Assembly (NCBI GenBank): GCA_029582265.1
Contig: CM055819.1
Location: 12,263,087-12,327,086 of the forward strand
Source of the DNA: Zoroaster sp. YZ-2022
Taxonomy: Eukaryota > Echinodermata > Asteroidea > Forcipulatida > Zoroasteridae
Direction: 5' to 3'
Length of the DNA stretch: 64,000 bases
Under the pieces are notes generated by a model. That model had not been told where the DNA came from. It saw only the letters and a program-made list of their open reading frames with translations, and did no database searches. Position 1 is the stretch's first letter, and the number at the start of each line of letters is the position of its first letter. The translations under genes and the position numbers were made by a program. This document shows, piece by piece, positions 10,901-19,500 of the stretch.

Positions 10901-12816
10901 TTTTTTTCCCTTCTAAAAAAAATCCTCCCCTTCAGAAAATAGAAGGATCTTATTATAGTTGCCACTGCGCATGCACAATGACCGTGTTGGTCACTAACGG
11001 GGGAGTTGACAAGATCAAACTGACATGACTGAGGAAGTCATCGTATACCAAAAATGCCTGATTTTTCATGAAATAAATATCCTGGAATAATTTGAAGTAT
11101 ATGTCCATCATCATCAATATATTTTCCACCTTACTGGGTAGGTAAGATTACATTATTGGTTATATTGAATGAGAAAAACTGGCGGTGGGATACGACATTT
11201 CTACCCCCACGATATATCGTCAAACATATCGCGATTTTCGATAATATCAAGAGTACGTGTACGTGTTTTGTCACTAGACAAGAGTCCCAGTATGGTATAA
11301 TAGAATAGTGTCCTAATCCCATAACTTTGATTGAGCCGCTGCTTTGATTTAATTCATGACTAATGTGAGCAAAATGTTATTTTGTTGTCGATTTTTAAGG
11401 TAACGCCCATATTCTGCATATATATTTAAATATGCACGATATAATGTACTCTCACGTGGTGCGCCAACCAGAGTCACAGACCACCATGGCTAGACAGTGA
11501 GACGTAAACATTGTCTACACATTGTTGGATCAAATACCCCATTCAATCCCTAACACTTAATCCATCTGAATAGATTTCTTTGAGTGGCGGTGGATTTTAA
11601 ACAATGCCCTGTCAGGCAGCTGCTTTGTGATATGACAGTATAGGCTTACCACAGATGTAGTTCGATTTTGTTTCTCACTTCCAAAAGCTGAAAAGACTTC
11701 CCTAAGTTTTTTCCATGGAATTTCTGACCTGACTGACAATTGAGGATTTTTTTTAATCACGATTTTTTTTCTCTTTGCGATATATTTTTTTTCATCGTGA
11801 TATTTTTTTTCATCGTGATTTGCCGATATTTCGATAATTTGAATCGAATAAAAAAAAAATCACGATATTCGATATTATCGTGTCATTGCCCAAGCCTACC
11901 ACACACTTGCTGTATTTTATTAGCGCTATACGACCACATGATGTAGCCGTAAGAGACTAACATCGAGCAGTTTTATCAGATTAACATTTAACAGCCATCG
12001 TAATTTGTTGCGCGCACAAGTTGTTTTTCCGTTGACCTCTCTTCATAAATTCAAGATGGCCACCCTCGTTGAAACCTGCAAACTGCCGATCGTCGTGTAA
12101 TATTTTCGGGCTGATATTTCACAAAATATAAATGTAAGTAAAATCACCATTTTTGGGGGCACTGGGATAGTTCAACATGTAAGGAACGTATCTAGTGTGT
12201 CGAAATAGTTGTAAATATTGTCAATTTGAGCGCTAGGAATTTACAAAAACCCGCCGTTAGCAATGGAACCAACGTGTGAGGATTCAGGTCCGTGCCACAC
12301 TGGTGGGGCAATGCTCAAGCACACATTTTTGGCATAAAATCTGTTATTTTTCTAGGCCTACCTCATTTTCATGAAATTTTCGAAAAAACAATAAAATTAA
12401 ATGTTAACCAAAATTACTGATCTCAGCGCTCTCACAATAGCAAACTTCATGCCAAAAGTGTCTGCGTGGGAAACCTTACCTAAATACATTTTAGATTGTA
12501 ATAATTAACTGTTAGCAGATCTAATGTAACGTTAAAGTTGAAAAAAATCGCCAAGGATACGGAGTGAGTCCACTTACTTAGTCAGTGCTAGGCTATTGTC
12601 TATTGGACCTAACAATAGTAACACTAACAACACTACAGTAACACTCAGACTCTCACTCTCAGTTAAAAATATTTAACAGTTACTTTCCCTCGATTCTCGA
12701 AACATACAAATTACAATTAATTATCATGAGTATTAGTAGGCCTACCTAACAATTAGGCCTACCTCATCAACAACTGGATCTTCCTCAGTGTCCGACATTA
12801 TTACTTCATTTGCCAT
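1852..12816 (-). CDS. POLR3E: DNA-directed RNA polymerase III subunit RPC5 (5' part)
   Basis: This subunit works in the nucleus in RNA polymerase III, which makes tRNAs, 5S rRNA and other small RNAs. With its partner subunit it forms the TFIIF-like subcomplex that acts in initiation and termination. Coding exons on the minus strand are 12816-12763, 7959-7909, 3721-3644, 3016-2901 and 1934-1852. All have GT-AG borders and join in frame to about 118 residues. The joined protein shows the family's N-terminal signature: an acidic start (DPVVDE), DVYLSKSLAENLYLFQYPVRP, then IKPKQKM, VELELGLDT, GEQISINVDGA and TSRYAV, closely matching human RPC5 as I recall it. The human protein has about 700 residues, so most of the gene lies left of the window. 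No next exon was found in 1-1851, where a mobile element sits. Start chosen: MANE, which matches the human start. Confidence 0.93.
2062..2520. mobile_element. Foldback/MITE-like element in POLR3E intron 4
   Basis: The left side (ATTAATAATTTTATAAGAGG ... CAACATAAGTTTTATT) and right side (AATAAAACTTATGTTG ... TTAATATTTG) are imperfect inverted copies of about 70-80 bp around a roughly 300-bp centre. The exact ends and target duplication are unclear. The small ORF inside has no recognisable content. Confidence 0.6.
2901..3016 (-). CDS. POLR3E: POLR3E coding exon 4
   Basis: 116 bases, beginning VELELGLDTQNTNYDRSRGE and containing ISINVDGA. It ends two bases into a codon (AG), before donor GTAAAG. 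Confidence 0.93.
3644..3721 (-). CDS. POLR3E: POLR3E coding exon 3
   Basis: 26 codons, phase 0 at both ends, beginning YPVRPAGMPYDEF and ending IKPKQKM. Acceptor TTTCAG, donor GTAAAT. Confidence 0.93.
3934..3993. repeat. 20-bp tandem repeat x3
   Basis: ATGTAGGAGCCTCGGTCCAC occurs three times in a row at 3934, 3954 and 3974 (the third with one change), followed by a decayed partial copy near 4006. Confidence 0.85.
4755..4895. repeat. CTTAAGTAAT short-period degenerate repeat
   Basis: About seven spaced copies of a CTTAAGTAATtcac-like unit, 16-27 bp apart, in POLR3E intron 2. No coding content. The preceding stretch 3994-4754 is unremarkable intron apart from a GC-richer block at about 4430-4680 that I cannot assign. 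Confidence 0.7.
4908..5298. mobile_element. piggyBac-type MITE with TTAA target duplication
   Basis: TTAA occurs on both sides (4904-4907 and 5299-5302), directly next to terminal inverted repeats CCCTCCTAC and GTAGGAGGG. A second, inner inverted pair is GAGGCCACTCC and GGAGTGGCCTC. TTAA sites with CCC-starting ends are the signature of the piggyBac superfamily. The inner word GGTTGGGAGTGGCCTCCA recurs at about 54390, just past the piggyBac pseudogene at 52030-54110, which suggests the same family. No ORF, so non-autonomous. Confidence 0.8.
5335..7210. repeat. Degenerate ACTCAnTCAAAnTCCAACA array, split by a hAT
   Basis: Blocks 5335-5580 and 6626-7210 share a variable-spacing unit close to CACTCAGTCAAAGTCCAACA, often followed by a CTGCATG-like word. 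The hAT at 5581-6625 interrupts the array. Overlapping small ORFs are by-products of the repeat. Confidence 0.7.
5581..6625. mobile_element. hAT-family element, non-autonomous remnant
   Basis: The ends are CAGGGGTCGAAATT at 5581 and its reverse complement AATTTCGACCCCTG at 6612-6625, followed inward by inverted GGTAGCC/GGGCTA-rich subterminal blocks. CAGGGGT-type ends are typical of hAT elements. A clean 8-bp target duplication is not visible because both flanks are A-rich. Around 6215-6290 a plus-strand frame reads YEQQKRTRKF then QRAWQNDPKWL, like the start of the TTF-type zinc-finger region of hAT transposases. The rest of the transposase is missing. Confidence 0.75.
7211..7908. other. POLR3E intron 2, unassigned
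   Basis: Nothing recognisable. A GC-richer block at about 7240-7480 is open on the plus strand for 75 codons but resembles no family I know. Confidence 0.4.
7909..7959 (-). CDS. POLR3E: POLR3E coding exon 2
   Basis: 17 codons, phase 0 at both ends: VDVYLSKSLAENLYLFQ. Acceptor TTCAG, donor GTAAAT. Confidence 0.93.
8021..9895. mobile_element. TIR element with TATA target duplication and internal 25-mer repeats
   Basis: Inverted ends TGGTCATTTTCACAGTAAGG (from 8021) and its near-exact complement (to 9895) extend about 30 bp with one mismatch. TATA flanks both sides (8017-8020 and 9896-9899). Inside, a motif TTTCGGAGRCTTCAA, usually followed by GTTAAC, occurs at 8550, 8581, 8933 (degenerate), 8944, 9117 and 9306. 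No transposase is seen. The superfamily is unknown, though TA-type duplication would fit Tc1/mariner-like or related groups. Confidence 0.75.
10042..10190. mobile_element. 149-bp MITE flanked by TTAA
   Basis: TTAA at 10038-10041 and 10191-10194. Inner sequences contain inverted words CAACAGGG.ATGGAATCGG and CCGATTCCATGCCCTGTTG. Partial relatives occur at 42675-42770 and about 50635-50703, each with the same CAACAGGGCATxGAAT core, so this is a dispersed family. Confidence 0.7.
10716..11898. mobile_element. hAT-type element nested in the foldback
   Basis: Ends are TAGGCTTGGGCGACA (10716) and TGTCATTGCCCAAGCCTA (to 11898). Flanks GCACACAC (10708-10715) and CCACACAC (11899-11906) are 8-bp target duplications differing at one base. 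T-rich subterminal blocks repeat ATCACGATAT/TCGATAT words. No transposase remains. It contains a third element at about 10745-11215. Confidence 0.8.
10745..11215. mobile_element. Third-level nested TIR repeat
   Basis: The left side starts GAAAGAATGTCGTATCCGAC and the right side ends CGGTGGGATACGACATTTC, an inverted pair. The interior from about 10770 to 11000 is shared, in inverse orientation, with 16788-17745 in MRPL58 intron 1, including the ATCGATTTTTGGGG and AAATCCACTTTTATGATGG words, so it is a repeat family with at least two copies here. Confidence 0.65.
12763..12816 (-). CDS. POLR3E: POLR3E coding exon 1
   Basis: 18 codons from ATG at 12816 (MANEVIMSDTEEDPVVDE) to a GTAGGC donor, phase 0. 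A second in-frame Met7 could also start translation. Upstream sequence is AT-rich with no clear TATA box. Confidence 0.88.
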
Positions 12817-13013
12817 GCACCATAATGTTAGCACTAATAAATAATAAAGTACTAATAATACTTATTATAGCAGTAGCATGCATGCTGCATATACCGGTCA
12901 GCTGCGAAAATTTAAAAGCACATGTAACATGCACGGGCAAGTATCACGTTATGTCGCGAAAGAAAGCCGTACATTAATATTTATACATGTACCGGTATAA
13001 GTACATGTACATG

Positions 13014-14715
13014 TAGACTTGGTTCCAAGTCTGTGATCGTGTTTTTTTTGTCTGCCTGAAGACAATACAGTATCGCATTAAATAGCGCCCTCTTGTGTAT
13101 TAACCTCCGACCATTAACCATCGCGAGTTAGGGCTGTGCGATAGATAGCCAGTAACGGCGTTTTGCGTGGCTGATGCAGACAAAAAATACTCCGCGATTT
13201 CAGACTTGAAATCAAGTCTAATGTACATGTTGAGCGCAATCTTCTGATTTGCGCAATCTGCAGATTGCGCAGCGCAATCTCGAGATTAGGCCCAAAAAAA
13301 AAAGATGTTGAGTTGCCCTCCACCGACCGACCCAAAAGTGCTGAAATCTCGGGTCGGGTTTTTTTTATTTATTTTTTTTCCCCCGTCATTCATAGGCCTA
13401 TTTATTAATGAAACTTACCAATTTTCTTTGTATAAAACATAATACGTTTGATTTGTGAAATTTTCCACTTTTTTTACCGGTAAATTTACCGGTACCCAAG
13501 ACTCAATCTACATGTTTTCAAATCGAATGGCCCCGGCCCTCACATGGTGCACTGCCTTCGCACACACTGTGTGCCAACGATTGCGACTCAAATCTACACG
13601 TTTTCCAATCGAATGGCCCTCACACGTTGTGCACTGGCTCCCCGCACTGTATGTGTGTCAACGATTGCGACTCGATCTACACGTTTTCAAATCGAATGGC
13701 CACTCACATGTTGCATATTGAGCATTGCACGCAATATGGATGAATTTGCTGTGTCAATCACAGCGAAAAGTACAACAAAAATGCTTGGGATACTTTTATT
13801 CTGAAGCAAAATTCCTTGCTGATAGGTATACAAATGAAAAACATGGTATGTGGTTTCAGTTCCAATGTATTTCAATCTTAAAATGACAGTCAAGGGGGAA
13901 AAAAATAAAAAATAAAAAATCCCGACCGACCGACCCCTTCAAATATTTTCACTGGAGGGCAACTCAACAATTTTTTTTGTTGGCCTTAAGCAAAACTAGA
14001 TCATGATCGTGGTTTTTTGTCTGCCTGAAGCCAATACGGCTCTGTATATCGCATTAAATAGCGCCCTCTTGTGTATTAACCTCCGACATTAACCTTCGAT
14101 CACAGACTTGGGAATGTTGTTCGTCGGTTTGTAACACCCTATTGCGAATTAGTCCAAAAGTGGACAGAACAATCTGATTGGTCTGAAAGCCTTTCATGAC
14201 ATGAATATTCAAACTAAATTATCTACATGCAGTTGGAGGAGATGTACTCAACGATTCCATTTAAACTGTAGGTAAGACGTTTTTTGTAGAGAAGGAATTA
14301 TGTATTTTATTTTGTGCTTTTTTACAACTCTAAGATCTCATTAAATTTACCTACCATTTCAAATACTATTTACGTACCAAGCACTATACAAATTTAATAT
14401 CGAATGAAAATTACATAGGTAAAACTTGTAGCTTTGCATGGTGAGAATGATAAGTAAGACTAATTGCGGTGACACCATGTAAGAATCTCCATGTAAATAA
14501 TTTCAAGCGAGCGTAACCTGTTAGTAATAGACGCGGCCTACAAGGTTTTTGTAGCCTCCTGATTGGCCATCTCTCTAGCATCCGTATTATTATGTAAATT
14601 TTAGCTATGAATACATGAATATCCCACAAGAGGTCAAGTCTGAGATCGCGAGTTAGGGCTGTGATAGCCAGTAGGGCTAAACGGCGTTTTGCTTGGCTGA
14701 TGCAGACAAAAGTCT
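13014..14715. repeat. Composite repeat with direct duplicated blocks
   Basis: Block A (TTGTCTGCCTGAAG ... AAATAGCGCCCTCTTGTGTA) is present at about 13035-13112 and again at 14008-14095. Block B (GCGAGTTAGGGCTGTG ... GGCTGATGCAGACAAAA) is present at about 13122-13188 and 14647-14710. The outer words CCAAGTCTGTGATCG (13029) and CGATCACAGACTTGG (14098) are inverted. A perfect 20-bp palindrome GCGCAATCTGCAGATTGCGC lies at 13251-13270. A Harbinger-like element (13289-13985) lies between the A copies. Confidence 0.7.
13289..13985. mobile_element. PIF/Harbinger-like non-autonomous element
   Basis: Ends GGCC followed by an A-rich run and GTTGAGTTGCCCTCCA are inverted at both sides (13289 and 13985). 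The flanking 3-bp duplication TTA (13286-13288 and 13986-13988) matches the TWA target of the PIF/Harbinger superfamily. CCGACCGACC words are inverted inside. The centre (about 13500-13727) holds about 2.5 copies of an 84-bp tandem repeat containing ATCGAATGGCC, and the small ORFs there are repeat by-products. Confidence 0.75.
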
Positions 14716-15886
14716 AAGCCGTGTAAAGCGCGCGTGACAAATAATGGTGCACCCACAAAATAAACTTCCATGTCACTAGCACTCGAAACTCACACTGAGT
14801 TGAACGTTTGGTTTGGATAATTTTGTTATGGTGTGCTTTTTATTAAAAAAAAAAAAAAAGATTCTAAAGTAGGCGCTTTCTGATGCAATAATAATAGTTA
14901 ACATTTACAGGACCAATTAAGTTTGTGAAGTATTCTGCACCCTGGCTAATGATGCAGATAGGAATAGGCCCCTGACCTTTTTAATTTGCTAACCCAACCG
15001 ACGACGATTTATTTATTTACTTATGACGCCGACTGAGTGTTTTATGACGATTTTATACGGGGTTGCTAAAAACTGTAGCATACTCATCAGGATTCAGGGT
15101 ATAGGCCTTCATAATTATTTGGGGCATTATTTGATGGGCCATCAATTATATATATATGTAGTGGGAGGACAGTTATTGATATTCCCCAAGTGCGGAATGG
15201 GTCTCTCAATTGGCCTCAGTTAAAGTCCGGTTAGAACGGGGATTGTATTCGGCAAAGTTAATACTTTTATTAATAAAGGAAATGTCACTGATTCCGAATT
15301 TAGAATCATTTCACTTTGATGTAGCTTTTTACATGAGGAAAAAAGAGGAAACCCACGCTTGTTCCGAAGTGCCGCCAAGCAGCTTACGAAAACGCTGTAG
15401 TGACGTCATAATGATATGCATTGATACGTCATAGTTGGGAGACGCGAACCCGGAAGTAACTTGTGTTTTTATAGTGAAGAATCGGGAGTGCTCGGTGTCA
15501 TTTTGATTTTGGTCCATTTTAGATGAATTCTGCAAGTATTTATTGAGATTTAGATTTACACATCATTATCTAATGCCACTACATTGTATTACAGGTGGTT
15601 GCACACGTGATTATATAGTAATCATGTCACGTATATACCGCATAATGTAGCCTGGTGCTGCCTATCTTCTACCCCATTAGGCTATTGTGCTGGTCCCTCA
15701 GACCATGGAGGTAAAAAAAATTACCTCCATGCTCAGACATCAATTATTTTCTACTGAAGTTCATAAAACTTTTTTACTTTTGCAAAATAAAGAATATCTT
15801 TATTTGACGAGATAATGAATGAATGTTATTATTTAAATTTCCCCATGTAGTATTTTTTTTTAGAAACATGAAAAATAAAAAAAAAT
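14111..15886. other. Intergenic DNA between POLR3E and MRPL58
   Basis: No gene seen before the tRNA. At about 14440-14475 there is a fragment of a dispersed repeat (TAAGACTAATTGCGGTGACA) also found at 18325 and 58040. A lone CRE-like TGACGTCA occurs at about 15402, and an 11-bp hairpin CATGGAGGTAA/TTACCTCCATG at about 15704-15732. The small ORFs here resemble nothing known. Confidence 0.5.
15873..15886 (-). terminator. Pol III T-run terminator of the tRNA
   Basis: Read on the minus strand, the first bases after the tRNA are ATTTTTTTTT, a strong RNA polymerase III stop signal directly behind the discriminator base. Confidence 0.85.
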
Positions 15887-15968
15887 TGGCAGCGGTGGGA
15901 TTCGAACCCACGCCATCGAAATGACTGGTGCCTTAAACCAGCGCCTTAGACCGCTCGGCCACGCTACC
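15887..15968 (-). tRNA. tRNA-Leu(AAG)
   Basis: 82 bases with a full cloverleaf and a long variable arm. Acceptor strands GGTAGCG and CGCTGCC pair, followed by discriminator A. The anticodon stem CTGGT/ACCAG closes the loop TTAAGGC, giving anticodon AAG (leucine, decoded as IAG after editing). The internal promoter A box (TGGCCGAGCGG) and B box (GGTTCGAATCC) are intact, and there is no intron. CCA is not encoded, as usual in eukaryotes. It lies about 0.4 kb upstream of the MRPL58 start codon on the opposite strand, and on the same strand as POLR3E but about 3 kb before it. Confidence 0.97.
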
Positions 15969-16364
15969 TCACATTCACATAAGAGAATCCAATAAATATA
16001 AAGTATAGACGTGAATCTCTACATTTGCGCAAACAAATTATTATTAATTATTAACTGTAGGCCTAAAATTTAATCCACCTTATATCAAATAATGGGTTAT
16101 TTATATGCTATACAAGAATACTGTCACTTATTTTACTGGCAATTCCTGTATTTTCTTCAGTGCTGTGAAAAAGTGTTGTGCATGATATTGCTCTGTCAAA
16201 ATTTAACGTTAATACATCCACATTTTATTGCGCGGCGCAAAATGTGTACTATATAGTATTACAAATTACGGGTCAATATGTACAACAACACACAACGCTG
16301 GTGATCGGTGATCAGTGAGCCTAACGAACGTTACTTTTAGTTTTATATTGGATTTTTTGGCAAA
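15969..16364 (+). promoter_or_regulatory. Likely MRPL58 promoter and 5' UTR region
   Basis: The start codon context is GGCAAAATGT, with A at -3. No TATA box or initiator can be set with confidence. The call rests only on position upstream of exon 1. Confidence 0.35.
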
Positions 16365-16535
16365 ATGTTAAGACGAATTTCGAAATCATTAGTTCAAACA
16401 CACAGAAATTTAACACGGTCATGTGCAGTAAACGGAGAAAGCTTTAAGAGTGCCTACAATCTTGAGAGATTGTTTCCAAACAGCAACGTTGATGTCACCG
16501 GCACCGCCAAGGTTGAAACGTCTCATCTCATCAAT
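16365..16535 (+). CDS. MRPL58: MRPL58 exon 1
   Basis: 57 codons, phase 0 end at donor GTGAGG. Encodes the targeting peptide and the family's SAYNLERLFP segment. An alternative donor at AAG/GTTGAA a little upstream is weaker. Confidence 0.88.
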
Positions 16536-19500
16536 GTGAGGGCGCCCTTTCGAAGTTTTTCTGTGATTTAACGTTAGGGCTTATTTTTGGTACATCTAGA
16601 CTTTATTTATTATTTGGTCTTATGGATGATGATGGAGGCCAGCATATACTTCAAATTATTCCAGGATATTTATTTCAAGAAAAATCAGGCATTAATTTTG
16701 TTTGGTAGGCCTATCATGCCTATAGGCCTATACTTTCTCAAGTCATGGCTGATCTTGTCAATTCCTCCATTAACCGAATGTTAACTGTTAGTCGTTAGTG
16801 ACCAACGTTGCACCGGTCATTGAATTGTGTGCAGTGGCAAAATTAATAGGATCCTTCTATTTTCTGAAGGGGAGGATTTTTTTTTTAGAAAGGAACTGAA
16901 GTCCGAAAACCATCATAAGGCCAAGAGAATGAAAGTCATAGATTTGCGTCCGGGAAATTTTGAAAACACATGAGGCTTTTTTTCATTATTCATTATTCAT
17001 TATTTCCATTGATCATTAACCCTAACTCCCTAGGGCTAGGCATTGTACTAAAACAATAAAAATCCTTCAAAATCCTCCAACTGGCTTTGTTGTCTAGGGA
17101 GTTAGGGTTAATAACAGCGCAATCACAAGATGTTTCTTCTAATCTGTGTACGTACATGCATCATTATACGTGCGGGCTGCACACACAGGCATACTAGTAC
17201 TACTCACTAGGCTCAACAGCGAACGTGTTGTGCATGTGAAGGCGGTACATGTACAGTTGCAGGTGCGGATCGGACGGAGTTTACCATACAGTTTTAGCGC
17301 GATGCGACCTTTTTTGTGAACGACGTACGCGGGACTAAGACTGTAAGAGAACATGTGCTAATGATTATTTTATAGCGCACATACTGGTGGAAATTTGGTA
17401 AAAACTTCGTTTTACTGATGTGGATGATTTGGAACTAAATTTGTTTGGTGAAAATACCTTTTTTGTGCAAATAATGATTTTTTTGGCAAATAATGAAAAA
17501 TTTAGGCGGTAGCTTTCGGGACATGCGGGCGGTGGACGCAAATCTATGACTTTCATTCTCATGGCCTAAAAGTGGATTTTAAAGATAATTTTCGCTTTCT
17601 GTACCCCAAAAATCGATATAGAATCATTTTTTAACTGGAATAGTGGTTGGAAAAAAATTCCAAAAAACCATTAAAAAGTGGCGGTCGGATACAACATTCT
17701 TTCTGAAAGTGGCGGTTGTATTCTACATTCTTTCCTTTATTAATAAATTCATTCAGATTGTTTATATTCATTCCAACATGTCCAACATGAAATTTTGGTT
17801 TTCAGATGACAACAATTAATTTTGGAAAATCATTAATTTGACTAAATCAGTAGCATCCAAGACAGAAATATTTCAAGAGATGTTTGATACCATCAACTAT
17901 TCAACTTGCATAATCCAATTCCAGTATATTAATAATACACTATGGCTTGCGTTAACTGAATTGGACTAACCCTCTTCAGTTAAATATTTCTGTGCCCTGC
18001 AATGTCTGCAAACAAATATTGGTCTGAAAATTACAGATTTTGTAGTTCTTCTGTTAATCCACTAGCCTCACTAGGCTAGAGGGATAGTGATAATTTTGTG
18101 GGTTTGTGGTAATTGTGACATCTGCAATCACCGAACAGTGAAAAATATGATTCCTGAATAAGGGTTTAATTGATTTAAAATCAATGACTTCTTTCAAAAC
18201 GAGCACATTTCAATACATAGTAAGCAAGTTAATCAATTGTTTTCTTCTTGTACATGCAGAAAACCAAGTCAGAGGAACAATTTGATGGACATATACCAGT
18301 TGGTAAGTGAACAGAAAAAGCAACAAGTAAGACTAATTGTGGTGACACCATGTGAAATTCTCAATTGAGTAGTAATTAGTTCTGAAAAGAACTGAAGATA
18401 CAACAAGTAATTACTAATTCTTTATATAATCGCAATTCATTCATTTTTGTGACATGTATCTTATAATGTATCTTATAAAATTTGCAAAGGTGCTGTTAAC
18501 AGTGTGTGCTGTAAAGGTGTTTTCCTGTTTGGTGATAGTGGTGGGAAGGATAGACAAATACAATTATTTCCAGAATTTTGTGTATTACTATTAGTAGGGT
18601 TTTCAGGTGAAAAATTATTCCTAAACCAATATGCTCAATATTTATATCAAATTAAAGGTCTTGATGAAAGAAATACAATGGTTTTTAAATCAAGAAAATC
18701 GGACGAGTAGTTTTTGAGGAATCCTGTTTTATTTAATCAAGCCTGACTGTCCATACACTGTGTACATCCCTAATGACACCAAAACCGTTGAATCAGCCTA
18801 CACACACCGTGATACACACGCACAGCGTTCGTGCTTGTTTCCCTCATAAGAGCTTTTGAAAGGGTGTAAAAAATACACTCTCCGCTCAAAACTAAACACA
18901 ATTACGGCTCAAAACTTTCACATATGATAGAAAAGAGGTGTAAAATTCATTCAGACACCACTCTTACCTTTCAACTTGAAGATTTCACCTCGAAAAACGG
19001 TGTTTAATTTTTATCTCTTCGTAACTCCGGTTGTAGAGTAGCTATGGAGATCGAGCAAGCATGGGTATGTAAAGGAGCCCTTTGACTCAATAGGGAAACC
19101 CGTTTTCATGTCAATCACAATGTACTCGGGCGCGAAGACAGCTCCGAAGTGGATGCCCTCAGCAGAGCACAGCAAATTTTACGGGCTGAATGTGCCCGAT
19201 CTCGGAACACTTCGCGAAAGGCTGGGCGGGACGAGAGTGGTTCATTCATAAAACTTAGGCTTTCGCATGTACTTCCGATTGCTATTTTATGTACATTGTT
19301 GGATAGCTGAAACTATAAGCTTTCCAATGAGCTATTACATGTAAGATTTTGACAGGTAAAAGTAATAGAATTATTTTATTTAAAATTTTAATGTTTTTTG
19401 TTGCGGGCGATGCGCTGTGCGTGTGGAGGGCTTCGGTCAAGCACGTACGAACTGAAAACCCTAGTATTAGCCATTGAGATCTGAAAGTATGGGATACAGG

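Larger units (their letters stand above)
10376..12312. mobile_element. Foldback element with ~327-bp inverted arms, split by a hAT
   Basis: The left arm (10376-10702) and right arm (11985-12312) are inverted copies at high identity, beginning TTGCCCCACCAGTGT and including TTTCGACACACTAGATACG and CAACATGTAAGGAACG. Each arm carries a CAAGATGGCC-type word. The hAT at 10716-11898 sits inside the element, so before that insertion the foldback was about 750 bp. The 182-codon ORF running through the left arm has no recognisable content. From 12313 to exon 1 at 12763 nothing is seen. Confidence 0.85.

Noticed and set aside
10480..11028. 182-codon ORF
   Set aside because: It crosses the boundary of the foldback arm and a hAT insertion and matches no transposase, so it is a chance frame.
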